DNA from: Phycisphaerae bacterium | GTDB taxonomy: Bacteria > Planctomycetota > Phycisphaerae > UBA1845 | Reading direction: 5' to 3' | Assembly: GCA_028289375.1 (NCBI GenBank) | Contig: JANQQK010000081.1 | Location: 41,596 to 105,595 of the forward strand | Length of the DNA: 64,000 nt | Part shown: one piece after another, positions 10,671 through 19,194 of the stretch | Layout: every line of letters begins with the position of its first letter | Position numbering within the stretch: position 1 is the stretch's first letter | The notes under the pieces: model-generated | Seen by the model: the letters and a program-made list of their open reading frames with translations, nothing else | Database searches by the model: none | Told to the model about the DNA's origin: nothing | Position numbers and translations under genes: made by a program

Positions 10671-10795
10671 GGCGTTCCGATGGATGCTGCCCTTGAATGT
10701 GTTCGCGATGCCGTAAATGATAGCGGGAACGGATCGGCTCGTCACCGCGTGCGGAGGCTGTGGGTGGTGTCGATCCGCGTGGCAACAGGTCTGAC
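10671..10795 (+). repeat. leader copy B of the tandem duplication
   Basis: This block aligns ungapped to 8188-8312 and, like it, runs directly into an ATGAGCAGCGAACCG start. The offset between copies is 2483 bases at both ends of the block. It is the left edge of the second duplicated unit, and sits between the start of the minus-strand gene at 10640 and the plus-strand gene at 10796. Confidence 0.75.
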
Positions 10796-11677
10796 ATGAG
10801 CAGCGAACCGAGCGACAAGACGGCGACCGATATCGTGCCCGATGTGGCGATTGAGCAGCCTCGGGCGCTGTCGGCGGACGCTTATTGCCCCAAGTGCGAT
10901 TACAACCTTCGCGGTTTAGTCAGCAATCATTGCCCCGAGTGTGGCTACACGGTGACCGACTTGAATGCGTTGGCGTCGCTGATTCCCTGGACGCACCGTC
11001 GTCGTATCGGTCGATGGCGGGCCTATTGGCGGACATTCTGGATGGTGCGACGGCGCATGGCGGAGTTCTGTAACGAAATTGGCAAGCCCGTGAGTTTCTC
11101 GGATGCGCAGGCATACCGCTGGACGACCGTGCTGGTCGCATGGGCATTGATCGTGGTGGTGCTCGAAGGCATGTTGTGGGCGCTCGTGTTCCCTGCGATT
11201 GGCGGGGTCGCTGGGGCCGCTGTGCTTTTCTACGCGATCACCGTTCCATTACTGCTTGGGTTGGTATTCGCGCTGGCAACAGGTGTTCCAAGTTGCTTTT
11301 TTCACCCGCGACGCCTGCCCGTGCACTTGCAGAATCGCGCGATCGCGTTGAGTTACTACACGTCCGGGCCGATCGTGTTCATGGTGGTGCCCGTGTTGCT
11401 GGTGTTTCTCATCGTGTGGCTTAATCCGCCGTCACTTACGGTGGGTGCTTTTTTGTTGATTGTCACTGCGGCCATACTGCCGTTCGCGATTTTCGGGGTC
11501 TGGTGGGTCGACGTTCTGCGCATGGCGAACCGGAACCTACGTGGTCACTTGACGTCAACGCTCGTGATTGCGATTGGAACCCCGATCCTGTGGTGCCTGA
11601 TTGTTGTGTTGGCCTTTGTCGTCATCCCGGCTGTCTTCTTCATGCTGCTTGACGTCTGGACCCTGCTGGTCAGTTGA
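10796..11677 (+). CDS. zinc-ribbon polytopic membrane protein, copy B
   Basis: A 293-aa paralogue of the 8313-9191 product. The N-terminus (MSSEPSDKTATDIVPD) and ribbon (CPKCDYNLRG...HCPECGY) are conserved, as are RWRAYW, EFCNEIGKPVSFSDAQAYRWTT and LQNRAIALSYYTSGP. The hydrophobic segments are conserved in pattern but not in sequence. The start at 10796 is preferred to an upstream in-frame ATG (10760) because it matches copy A exactly in DNA. The last 123 bases lie antisense to the end of 11555-13129. No function is known; the pairing with the large single-pass protein is itself conserved. Confidence 0.75.
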   Translation: MSSEPSDKTATDIVPDVAIEQPRALSADAYCPKCDYNLRGLVSNHCPECGYTVTDLNALASLIPWTHRRRIGRWRAYWRTFWMVRRRMAEFCNEIGKPVSFSDAQAYRWTTVLVAWALIVVVLEGMLWALVFPAIGGVAGAAVLFYAITVPLLLGLVFALATGVPSCFFHPRRLPVHLQNRAIALSYYTSGPIVFMVVPVLLVFLIVWLNPPSLTVGAFLLIVTAAILPFAIFGVWWVDVLRMANRNLRGHLTSTLVIAIGTPILWCLIVVLAFVVIPAVFFMLLDVWTLLVS

Positions 11678-13129
11678 TTCGCCCTCATCCTGTTCCCGTT
11701 CGCTCGGTGGGCCATCGAGAAAGAACGGAATGTCCAGTGCTTCGTACTGAATCACGCCCCTCTCGCTGAACTCGTACATCCCGTTGTCGTCGACACCATT
11801 TGGACCAACGCTGTAAAGGCGCGGGTGTGGGGTATTCGGTAGGTAACGGATTGCGGCATTCTGAGGATGAAAAGGGTCTGCTGGTATAACAGGCAGATAA
11901 TTTGGGACGAGTTGATCCAGACTGTCAGGACGGTGGCCATGATCCAATTCGTACCTATGCACCGCGAGCGCCGTCGCAGCCAGGATTCGACGTGTCAGAG
12001 CACGGAAGTGGATGAAGACGTATCTGTCGAGTGCCGGCAAGACAAGCCGCTTTGCCCACCATCGGAAGTGCTCAATGGGTGAAACGCCTGTTGGACGGAC
12101 GAGCCATGGTCCGCCGGAAAAAGCGCGTGAATCCTGAAAGTTCGACTGCAGCCCCGCCTTTTCCATCGCATCCGAGAACGCTTCGAATTCGAGCGAGCAT
12201 GATCGAATCGCCGGACCGACAAACAACCCAATTGTCCTTTCCCGACGTGCCGCAGCTCGGAGCGTTTGTGTTCTGGCCAAGGCGATGGAGGAAAGTGTCC
12301 CATCGCCCAGTCGACGGTAGGTATCAACGAAAAACGCGCGTTCCATTTGGATCGCAAGGCGCCATCCGGCATTCAATCGCTGTTTGTCCTGCAGCTGCGT
12401 TGAGAGCTGCAGCACCGAGGATTCCTCGGGCATGGCTACAATGCTTGGTCCCGCGCGTTCCAAAATATCACATGCCATCATGTCGCCCGACAACGCGACA
12501 AGATGAGCGATGAGTGATGGGAATGATTCCAGCGTCGATGTCCATGCCAGCAGGTCGGCGACACAGTTGGCAGCCTCAAGTGGACGACCAGTCTGGAGGT
12601 GATCCTCGGCAGTGAGCGCGAGCAATTTGATGCCGTTTCGGTGATGGCTGAAACTCGGTATCCAGTTCGAGATGAGCGGTTTTGATGGATCAATGGTCCA
12701 ATGAGCTAGCGTGAGGTCTCGGGCGTGGCGAGCCATTTCAAGTGCCGTCTTGTTTTCATGCAGTATGGTCTGAACGGCTTCCTGATGCTCCAATCTCAGT
12801 TGCGAGTCCTTGATAAGATCGTCGAGCGATATCTTCAAGTCCGCGGGCGTTGTGATGGAATGTCCTGCCTGCGTGTAATACCACGCGGCATTTTCTTCAT
12901 CAGATATCGGCTCGATCACAAAATCCTCCGGCAGGATCGGGTCGCCGGCGGCGTGGTACCTGGCGATCATCGCGTCGATGCGGCGGTCGACGATGTGGCC
13001 CCACCAGAGACGCAACACTACCAAGCCGACAATCAGCAGGCCGACGGCGATCGCGATCCGCTTCAGCCACCAGTATCGCGGCGGGATCGGCAGGTCGTCG
13101 GTTGGTGGCGAATTTGGTGTTTGGTGCAT
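11555..13129 (-). CDS. single-pass membrane protein, copy B of a three-member family
   Basis: A 524-aa paralogue of the 9126-10640 product. Residues 1-60 (DLPIPPRYWWLKRIAIAVGL, signal anchor, VDRRIDAM, AAGDPILPEDFV) are near-identical to copy A. From residue about 61 similarity drops sharply, apart from isolated blocks (WY..QAG.SIT) and the C-terminal SLDQLVPNYLPVIPADPF / LYSVGPNGVDDNG motifs. The C-terminal 40 residues are a charged, Gln/Asp/Asn-rich tail, coded antisense to the final hydrophobic helix of 10796-11677. The large domain is probably outside the cytoplasmic membrane. Function unknown. Confidence 0.72.
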   Translation of the reverse strand: MHQTPNSPPTDDLPIPPRYWWLKRIAIAVGLLIVGLVVLRLWWGHIVDRRIDAMIARYHAAGDPILPEDFVIEPISDEENAAWYYTQAGHSITTPADLKISLDDLIKDSQLRLEHQEAVQTILHENKTALEMARHARDLTLAHWTIDPSKPLISNWIPSFSHHRNGIKLLALTAEDHLQTGRPLEAANCVADLLAWTSTLESFPSLIAHLVALSGDMMACDILERAGPSIVAMPEESSVLQLSTQLQDKQRLNAGWRLAIQMERAFFVDTYRRLGDGTLSSIALARTQTLRAAARRERTIGLFVGPAIRSCSLEFEAFSDAMEKAGLQSNFQDSRAFSGGPWLVRPTGVSPIEHFRWWAKRLVLPALDRYVFIHFRALTRRILAATALAVHRYELDHGHRPDSLDQLVPNYLPVIPADPFHPQNAAIRYLPNTPHPRLYSVGPNGVDDNGMYEFSERGVIQYEALDIPFFLDGPPSEREQDEGESTDQQGPDVKQHEEDSRDDDKGQHNNQAPQDRGSNRNHER

Positions 13130-13144
13130 GCGTAAACTTGGTTG

Positions 13145-14632
13145 CTACTCTGGAGTTTCGTTATTCTGGCCTGACGATGGATCGTCGATATGTTCCGGTT
13201 TTCCGTCAAGGAAGAATGGCATGTCCTGCGCGTCGGCATCGATGCCACCCTTCTTGCGCAGTTGGTAAGCTCCGCCATCGTCGACGCCATTGGAACCGAC
13301 GCTGTAGAGACAAGGATGGTCGGCGTCCGGCAAGTAGCGGATCCATTCGCCATCGGGTGCAAACGGATCAACGGGAGCAGTGGGCAGATACTTCGGCACG
13401 AGTTGCTCGAGGGACGCGGGACGTTGGCCTGTGTCATGCTCGTAGAGCTGAATGGCCAGTGCCGTTGCAGCCTGAACACGAATCGTGCGTGTACGAAAAT
13501 GCATGTACAAGGCGCGGCCGAGTGAAGGCATCAGCACGGATTGGATGGTCCAACGGACGTGTTTGGCCGGGGAGAGTCCTTTGGGTCGGGTCGGACGAAC
13601 ATCAGCGAATTCGCGGGTAGCATCGGTGTAGGAAGTTTGCATCCCGGCTCGTTCCGCATCGTCGGCATACTCAACCATTTCAAAAAGGGCGGACTTGATG
13701 GCCGGACTGGCGATCGTGGCGAACGAGAACGACTTGCGTTTGTTGGAGATGTTCAACGCGACCAGACCAGATACGTTCCGAGCATCCATGGAGAGCGTTC
13801 CATTCGCCATGCGCGTGACGGAATCGATCATGATGGTCTTTTCCATCTGCATCGCAATCGTCCACGACGTGTCCAGCGTCTGATGGTCCAGCAATGACTG
13901 GATCAGCCTGTGCACGGTTGCCCGGTCGTTGTCACCCAGCTGCGTCATTCCCGCCCGTTCGAGCGCGTCGATGGCGTAACTGTCCATGGACATCGACACC
14001 ATGTATTGGATCAGCACGGGTGCCGCGCGTACATGATCAGCCACTGCCAGCAGGGTCTCGATGCGGTCAAGTCCTTCGGTCGTCTTGCCATTCTTCAGGT
14101 GCAACTCCGCAGAGGCCGCCAGAAGTTTCGCCCCTGCACGACATTCGGGCAGGTTTGGGAGTAGCGTTTGAATAAGGGGGCCGGTGAGGTCAAGTTTCCA
14201 GAAGGCATCCTCGGTGGCGGCGGCGCGCTTCGCGTGTTCAAAAAACTCGCGATTCGCGCGGACGATGGCGTCGATCTGGTCGCGTTTCTCTTCGAATCGG
14301 CGAGGATATTTGTAGATGTCCTCAAGTGTGAATGAGACCGATTCAGGGATCGTGATGGATTGCGCACCCTGAACGAAGATCGTGACAGCGTTGCGTTCAT
14401 CGGCGATCGGCTCTGACTCGAATTCGGCGGGCTTGATCTTCTTGCCAGCCTGTTGCTGCGAGGTGATCAATGCGTCCAGTCGGCGATCGACCGATGATCG
14501 CCACGCGAACCAGATTCCAATGGGGCAAACAACGATCAGCAGCAGGAAGAGCGTGATGGCCTTGTTCCACGAGAAGCTCAGCCTGCCCTTGGCGCTCTGC
14601 TGGTTTTCATTTTGTGCGACTTGATCAACCAT
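13145..14632 (-). CDS. single-pass membrane protein, copy C of a three-member family
   Basis: A 495-aa member of the same family and the most diverged at the N-terminus. The signal anchor is at about residues 25-45 (AITLFLLLIVVCPIGIWFAW), followed by SSVDRRLDALI and KIKPAEFESEPIADERNAV. The C-terminal SLEQLVPKYLPTAPVDPF and LYSVGSNGVDDGG motifs are present. Unlike copies A and B it has no convergent zinc-ribbon partner and no long antisense-coded tail. It lies 15 bases upstream of copy B on the same strand, so B and C are probably co-transcribed. A GGGGGCAGG ribosome-binding stretch precedes the ATG at 14632. Confidence 0.72.
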   Translation of the reverse strand: MVDQVAQNENQQSAKGRLSFSWNKAITLFLLLIVVCPIGIWFAWRSSVDRRLDALITSQQQAGKKIKPAEFESEPIADERNAVTIFVQGAQSITIPESVSFTLEDIYKYPRRFEEKRDQIDAIVRANREFFEHAKRAAATEDAFWKLDLTGPLIQTLLPNLPECRAGAKLLAASAELHLKNGKTTEGLDRIETLLAVADHVRAAPVLIQYMVSMSMDSYAIDALERAGMTQLGDNDRATVHRLIQSLLDHQTLDTSWTIAMQMEKTIMIDSVTRMANGTLSMDARNVSGLVALNISNKRKSFSFATIASPAIKSALFEMVEYADDAERAGMQTSYTDATREFADVRPTRPKGLSPAKHVRWTIQSVLMPSLGRALYMHFRTRTIRVQAATALAIQLYEHDTGQRPASLEQLVPKYLPTAPVDPFAPDGEWIRYLPDADHPCLYSVGSNGVDDGGAYQLRKKGGIDADAQDMPFFLDGKPEHIDDPSSGQNNETPE

Positions 14633-14810
14633 GACCTGCCCCCGATCTCAAGAAAACGTTGTCGGTTCGATCCATGTTAAGTCTGCCACGTGCACGACGC
14701 CAATGGGACAATCACAATGGCATGTCAGGGCAACTTTAATCACCAAATAGCGAACATCGACACCCGGATAGTGATCGCTATGCTGCAGACAACGAAGGAG
14801 GTAATGAACC

Positions 14811-15203
14811 ATGTCTGACATTTCCGGCATCTGGCAACATGCGTCAGCCTATGGTGGAAGGAACATGACGATTCGCCACACGCTTGATCCAAGCGGATCG
14901 TACCACACCGAAATGGTCTATCCGATGCACGGCGGGCAACAGAACATCCATCACTATGGCACCTACCATGCCAATGACGGCAAGCTTCGGCTGCAATTCG
15001 ATCGCGGCGAGACAGAGATGGTTGGCTGCACGGACCCGGCCAACAATTTCCCCATGCGGCCTTTCACGCAGGACGAAATCGACGAAGCCAAGGGGCTGCT
15101 GGAGCAGGATTTCGGTTTCGAACTGAGCGGCGACACTCTGACGACCACCATTCAAAGTCCGATGGGCGAGATGAAGGTGGCTTACAAACGACAGGATGAT
15201 TGA
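14811..15203 (+). CDS. small lipocalin-like hypothetical protein
   Basis: A 130-aa soluble protein without a signal peptide or membrane segment. It begins SDISGIWQHASAYGG and is built of short polar beta-like stretches (GSYHTEMVY, HYGTYHANDGKLRLQF, SGDTLTTTIQSP), the pattern of small lipocalin-like domains that open with a GxW motif. No family is named with confidence. The start is well supported by a strong Shine-Dalgarno AGGAGG nine bases before the ATG. It is the only plus-strand gene between the minus-strand runs and ends 5 bases before the end of the convergent AhpD-like gene. Confidence 0.65.
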   Translation: MSDISGIWQHASAYGGRNMTIRHTLDPSGSYHTEMVYPMHGGQQNIHHYGTYHANDGKLRLQFDRGETEMVGCTDPANNFPMRPFTQDEIDEAKGLLEQDFGFELSGDTLTTTIQSPMGEMKVAYKRQDD

Positions 15204-15208
15204 GCGGA

Positions 15209-15763
15209 TCAATGATCCGCCGGTGGCATGTCGGGTTCGAGGTCGACGCCGAGACCGTCGGCGATGCGATTGATGTAGTTGAAGTAGGCGATCACCTGTG
15301 CGGCGTCGTGGATGGCGCGGTCGTCGAAACCGTGGTCGCGGAGGTTCTGGATGTCGGCTTTGCTGCAGGCTGCCGGGGTGCGGGTGAGTTTGTCAGCGTA
15401 GTCGCAGAGGGCGCGATCGGCGTCGGACAGGTCTGCGTTTCGGTAATCATCGCGCACGCCGTCTGCGAGATTGTCGTCTTTGGCCTCCGACCGGAGGTCT
15501 TCTGCGTGGGCGATCGTTCAGTAATGGCACTCGTTCGCGCGGGAAACGACGGTCGCGAGCATCTCACGCTGAGCACGTGACAGCGGGGAGTCCTTGAACA
15601 TGGCCGACATGTAGAGGCCCATCCCCGCGTGCAAGACGGACGGATTCAGACTTTGCAGCCTGACGATGTTGAAGACTTTGCCGCTCCGCTTGATCGCGGC
15701 TTCGAAGATCCTGGCCAACTGGCCTTCTGCCTCGTCGTCGCTGATTTGCTTGATCCAGGCCAT
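15209..15763 (-). CDS. AhpD-like peroxidase-related protein, probable selenoprotein (in-frame TGA)
   Basis: One reading frame of 184 residues with a single TGA at 15520-15518 (codon 82). Before it: MAWIKQISDDEAEG, SLNPSVLHAGMGLY, SPLSRAQREMLATVVSRANECHY. After it, in the same frame: TIAHAEDLRSEA, DYRNADLSDADRALCDYADK, LTRTPAA, IAYFNYINRIADGLGV. This is the carboxymuconolactone decarboxylase/AhpD superfamily, peroxidase-related branch, whose centre is SxxNxCxYCxxH. The TGA stands at the second Cys, giving C79-x-x-U82 with the expected H86. A hairpin placed as a bacterial SECIS follows (15482-15499). I infer selenocysteine insertion and a thiol/selenol peroxidase activity. The gene lies 42 bases downstream of the L,D-transpeptidase gene. 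The alternative is a nonsense mutation of TGC/TGT, but both halves are intact. Confidence 0.82.
15482..15499 (-). promoter_or_regulatory. candidate bacterial SECIS hairpin
   Basis: On the minus strand, 25 bases after the TGA, the sequence CCTCC-GGTC-GGAGG forms a five-pair stem with a four-base loop beginning GG. An outer G-C pair sits beyond one mismatch. Bacterial SECIS models ask for a short stem-loop roughly 16-37 bases past the UGA with a G among the first two loop bases; both conditions hold. The element lies inside the coding sequence, as bacterial SECIS elements do. No folding program was run. Confidence 0.6.
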
Positions 15764-15805
15764 GAGTTGATTCCCGACGGTTCGCCGGTGATGAACACGC
15801 GTTGG

Positions 15806-16966
15806 CTATTGCACGATGTCGACAGTCGACTTCTGCTCAATGAGCATCTCGAACAGGATGGCGACGTCATCGTTGAGCATGCGGACGCACCCCATCGATG
15901 CGTTCTGCCCGATGGACTCCGGCTCGATCGTGCCGTGAATGCCGTAGCGCATTTGTCCAACGGCTTGGCCACCGACACCTTGCAACCCGATCCACCGTTC
16001 GCCGAGCGGGTTCTCCGGATCGTCGGCTGAGAGAATCTTGCCGCCGCGCGGTGGATAGTACGTTGGGTTCTTGAGTTTGTTCTGCACAACCCATGCACCC
16101 AGGGGAGTGGAATCCTCCGAGCCGAGTCCCACGCTGAAGTGGTCGACGAACGTGTTGCCAATGAAGATGTCGAGCGTGTGCGTGCTCTTGGTCACGCGGG
16201 CGTGGAATGGCCCCTTTACGACCTTGATCCGTCGGCCGGCCTGAATTCGGTTGATGTCCTTGATGTTGTTGATGCGTGCGAGCAGGTCCGCCGTGATGTC
16301 ATAACGCTTGGCGATCTTGTACAGGCTGTCGCCGGGAACGATCGTGTAATACTCCGCCAGCGGATCGCCGGGCTTGGCTGCGGATGAGAAGATGGTCTCG
16401 CGACCAAGTTTGCGCAGGGCGGCCCGAACTTCGATCTTGTCGGCGGCGGACAATGCCTCGTGGTTGAGTGCCTCGCTGAAATGTGCGCGAGCGAGCACCA
16501 CGTCTCCGGCTGCCAGTTCGCGTCGCGCAGCCGCCAGCACATCGTCAGCACGGGGTGCTTCCACTTGCGGTTTTGTGGGTTCGGTCGGCGTGGCCGCCAG
16601 CGGATTGGTGCCGCGTTCGGTGACGTTCTTGTAGGGTCCGCCATCCAGCGGCGCGGTTTCGGGGCGATCTGTCGTCAGTGCGGGTGGTGTGATCGTGGCG
16701 ACCGTCGTTTCGGTTGGCGATTCGGTCACCGGCCACTGCCACCAGGTGACACCGGATCCCGCCAGCAACAGAATCGTCACGACCAGCCACCGGTTGCCGC
16801 GTTTCTTTCGTCGTCGAATGCGCCTTCTCGCCACTGCCACCGCGCTCCAATCCGGTACATGAACAGCGTTTTTTCCAGTCGGCTGACCGCCAGTGCCGAC
16901 GTGGTTTCCGCGCCTGTTGAATGTTTGCTCGATCGTCCAGCATAGTCGCGCGAGCGCTGATCGCAA
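15806..16966 (-). CDS. LysM-containing L,D-transpeptidase (YkuD domain)
   Basis: A 386-aa envelope protein. A basic N-terminus (ARRRIRRRKKRGNR) leads into one membrane anchor (about residues 58-76, WLVVTILLLAGSGVTWWQW). A Thr/Pro-rich linker and a short helical region (AARRELAAGD) follow, then a LysM module (YTIVPGDSLYKIAKRYDI...RIQAGRRI), and the YkuD domain with H344 in YGIHGT and the catalytic C360 in SMGCVRM. Family role: forming 3-3 crosslinks or attaching proteins to peptidoglycan at meso-diaminopimelate. The start is uncertain; an internal GTG near residue 22 would also give a complete protein. The AhpD-like gene follows on the same strand. Confidence 0.88.
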   Translation of the reverse strand: MRSALARLCWTIEQTFNRRGNHVGTGGQPTGKNAVHVPDWSAVAVARRRIRRRKKRGNRWLVVTILLLAGSGVTWWQWPVTESPTETTVATITPPALTTDRPETAPLDGGPYKNVTERGTNPLAATPTEPTKPQVEAPRADDVLAAARRELAAGDVVLARAHFSEALNHEALSAADKIEVRAALRKLGRETIFSSAAKPGDPLAEYYTIVPGDSLYKIAKRYDITADLLARINNIKDINRIQAGRRIKVVKGPFHARVTKSTHTLDIFIGNTFVDHFSVGLGSEDSTPLGAWVVQNKLKNPTYYPPRGGKILSADDPENPLGERWIGLQGVGGQAVGQMRYGIHGTIEPESIGQNASMGCVRMLNDDVAILFEMLIEQKSTVDIVQ

Positions 16967-17034
16967 GGGACTGACCGGCGATTCGTGTCATGTCTTGTGT
17001 GACAAGGAGTTATGTGTTCGTGACTTCTTGCGAA

Positions 17035-17601
17035 TTATTGCGAAACACGAATCGTGCGCTCGTCGGTCACGATCATGTTCACCGCGCGATCGTGCGGTCC
17101 GACCGGGACACCCGTCGTCACCTGCTCGTCGAACGCGAATGCGCAGGCCTTGCCGTCGAAGTGACCGTTGGCAAGGAACCGATCGTAGAAACCCCGTCCA
17201 CGCCCGAGGCGGTTTCCGAATTCATCGAATGCCAGTCCCGGAACGATCACCAGATCAATGGTGGTCAAGGGAACCGGAACGCCCGAAATCGGTTCATGCA
17301 GGCCGAATTGCGTCTCAGCCAGATCTTCGGTCAGCGAATTGATCTCGACGGGCATCATGCGGCGTTGTTCCCAGCTCACCTTCGGGACACAGACGCGCTT
17401 GCGCTCCTGCCAGGCGTGCATGATGACCGGCGTCGTGTCGATTTCGGTGGGCAGCGAGACGAAGGCCATGATCACCTGCGCCTTGGCGAACTCGGGACAC
17501 CTGAACAGCCGACCCGCCGCGAGGTTGCTCTTGTGCTCAAACTCCGCCAGCGACATGTCCCCCAGCAACTGACGATACTTGTCCCGCAATTCCTTTTTCA
17601 T
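17035..17601 (-). CDS. 5-formyltetrahydrofolate cyclo-ligase
   Basis: A 188-aa member of the MTHFS/YgfA family, which converts 5-formyl-THF to 5,10-methenyl-THF with ATP. It begins KKELRDKYRQLL, shows MAFVSLPTEIDT in the middle, and carries the diagnostic C-terminal block GLAFDEFGNRLGRGRGFYD. The length is normal. The ATG at 17601 overlaps the stop of rarA (ATGA), so the two are translationally coupled. In many bacteria MTHFS shares a locus with small RNA or cell-division genes; here the partner is a replication repair gene, and the pairing has no obvious metabolic logic. Confidence 0.92.
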   Translation of the reverse strand: MKKELRDKYRQLLGDMSLAEFEHKSNLAAGRLFRCPEFAKAQVIMAFVSLPTEIDTTPVIMHAWQERKRVCVPKVSWEQRRMMPVEINSLTEDLAETQFGLHEPISGVPVPLTTIDLVIVPGLAFDEFGNRLGRGRGFYDRFLANGHFDGKACAFAFDEQVTTGVPVGPHDRAVNMIVTDERTIRVSQ

Positions 17602-18953
17602 CGAGATGGGTTCTGTTCCTCTTGGCCGGGCACATCGTCGCGCTGCTGCAATGCGCGAATCCTCTTCAAATAAGCCGACATCCGTTCTTCGTCACCGCGC
17701 TCGATCGGTTCGTAGTAGGTTCGATCCACTCCGAGGTATTCCTGCATCATACCCTCCGGCTCATCGTGGGGATACCGGTAGCCGACTCCGTGTCCCAATT
17801 GCTTCGCCCCGGCGTAATGGGCACAGCGAAGGTGTCTGGGAACCGGAACGGTTCGGCCTTCGCGGACATCGCGCCGAGCGGCCCCGATGGCCGAGGTCGC
17901 CGAGTTGCTCTTCTCGGCGCACGCGAGGTAGATCGTGGCTTGGGCGAGCGGAAGCTGACATTCGGGCAGGCCGATGAAGCTCGTCGCATCCGCCGCCGCC
18001 TGGGCGACGACGAGTCCCTGCGGATCAGCGTTGCCGATGTCCTCTGCTGCTGCGATCACAAGTCGGCGCGCGATGAATCGCGGGTCTTCGCCGCCTTCGA
18101 GCATCTTCGCCAGCCAATAGATGGCTGCGTCCGGATCGCTGCCCCGGATGCTCTTGATCAACGCACTGGCTGCGTCGTAATGCTCGTCGCCGCCGGCGTC
18201 GTAGCGGATCACCTTCTTCTGGATCGACTCGGCTGCGACGGCTGCATCAATCACCACGGATGTGCGGTTCTCATCCAACTGACTTCGGACGGCCACTTCC
18301 AGCGCGGTCAACGCCCGCCGCGCGTCGCCGTCGCACGAAACTGCGAGATGTCGCAAGGCGTCATCGGTGATCGTGGCTTTCGTTTGACCAAGTCCACGAT
18401 CCTCATCAACGAGCGCCCGCCGCAACAGATTCTCAACGTCCTCAACCGACAGCGATTCAAACTGAAAAACCTGACTACGCGACAGCAAGGGCGTGTTCAC
18501 CGAGAAGAATGGATTCTCGGTCGTCGCCCCGAGCAGGATCACGATGCCGTCTTCCACGTCGTTGAGCAGCACGTCCTGCTGGGCGCGATTGAACCGATGC
18601 AGCTCATCCAGGAATACCACCGTCCGGCGTCCCTCAACCTCGATGCGTCGCCGCGCCCGTTCGAGAATCTCGCGGACCTCCTTCACGCCCACAGCCGCCG
18701 CGTTGACCTCCTCGAACGCAGCCTCGGACATGTTCGCGATGATCCGTGCCAGCGTCGTCTTGCCCGTGCCCGGCGGACCATAGAACACGGCACTGGTTAG
18801 CCTGTCCGCCTGCAGCATCCGCCGCAGCAGTTTCCCGGGACCGATGAAGTGCGACTGCCCGGCGAACTCGTCGAGCGATTGAGGCCTCATCCGGACGGCC
18901 AACGGTGCCGCCGCCCGTCGCCGCCGCTCATGTTGTTCGTGGAAAAGATCCAA
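17598..18953 (-). CDS. rarA: replication-associated recombination protein A
   Basis: A 451-aa AAA+ ATPase of the RarA/MgsA/WRNIP1 family, acting at stalled replication forks. Walker A is GPPGTGKT (about residues 59-66), Walker B VVFLDELHR, and the sensor region ILLGATTENPFFSVN. The C-terminal part has IRGSDPDAAIYWLAKMLEGGEDPRFIARRL and IGLPECQLPLAQATIYLA, typical of the tetramerisation domain. I place the start at a TTG (18953) giving MDLFHEQ..., as in homologues that begin MDLF; no clear Shine-Dalgarno is visible. The frame is open to 19139, but that part would overlap the glmS promoter and is not conserved-looking. The gene is divergent from glmS. Confidence 0.9.
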   Translation of the reverse strand: MDLFHEQHERRRRAAAPLAVRMRPQSLDEFAGQSHFIGPGKLLRRMLQADRLTSAVFYGPPGTGKTTLARIIANMSEAAFEEVNAAAVGVKEVREILERARRRIEVEGRRTVVFLDELHRFNRAQQDVLLNDVEDGIVILLGATTENPFFSVNTPLLSRSQVFQFESLSVEDVENLLRRALVDEDRGLGQTKATITDDALRHLAVSCDGDARRALTALEVAVRSQLDENRTSVVIDAAVAAESIQKKVIRYDAGGDEHYDAASALIKSIRGSDPDAAIYWLAKMLEGGEDPRFIARRLVIAAAEDIGNADPQGLVVAQAAADATSFIGLPECQLPLAQATIYLACAEKSNSATSAIGAARRDVREGRTVPVPRHLRCAHYAGAKQLGHGVGYRYPHDEPEGMMQEYLGVDRTYYEPIERGDEERMSAYLKRIRALQQRDDVPGQEEQNPSR

Positions 18954-19025
18954 GAAACGCACCAGAAACGCGTGAAATCGTACAACACCAGGCCGGATGA
19001 CACGTACATCCGTCAGAACGACCCA

Positions 19026-19054
19026 TTGGGATCGCCCGCCTGTCGGGGTATAAT
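19026..19054 (+). promoter_or_regulatory. sigma-70-type promoter of glmS
   Basis: TTGGGA at 19026-19031, a 17-base spacer, and a consensus TATAAT at 19049-19054. Transcription would begin near 19061 and give a leader of about 134 bases before the glmS ATG. The position, on the divergent side from rarA, fits. This is the clearest -10 box seen in the window. Confidence 0.7.
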
Positions 19055-19194
19055 ACGGCATCTTACCGGACTTGACGCAGTCGTGGTGCTTGGCTGCCCG
19101 GTTTTGGATGCTGTGCGGTGCTTCTGCGACATGAAGCATGCGGCGGCGTCGGCCGATAATGGGGTAACCATCGACCCAACTGGAGGATCGCCAT

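Noticed and set aside
15209..15763. explanation of the AhpD-like gene as a frameshifted pseudogene
   Set aside because: Both halves are in one frame without any indel. The only interruption is a TGA at the redox-Cys codon, followed by a suitable hairpin. A point nonsense mutation remains possible and is stated in the finding.
19061..19194. glmS ribozyme in the glmS leader
   Set aside because: The leader is long enough, but I could not find the conserved ribozyme core or pseudoknot sequences; ribozyme-controlled glmS is mainly a Firmicutes feature.
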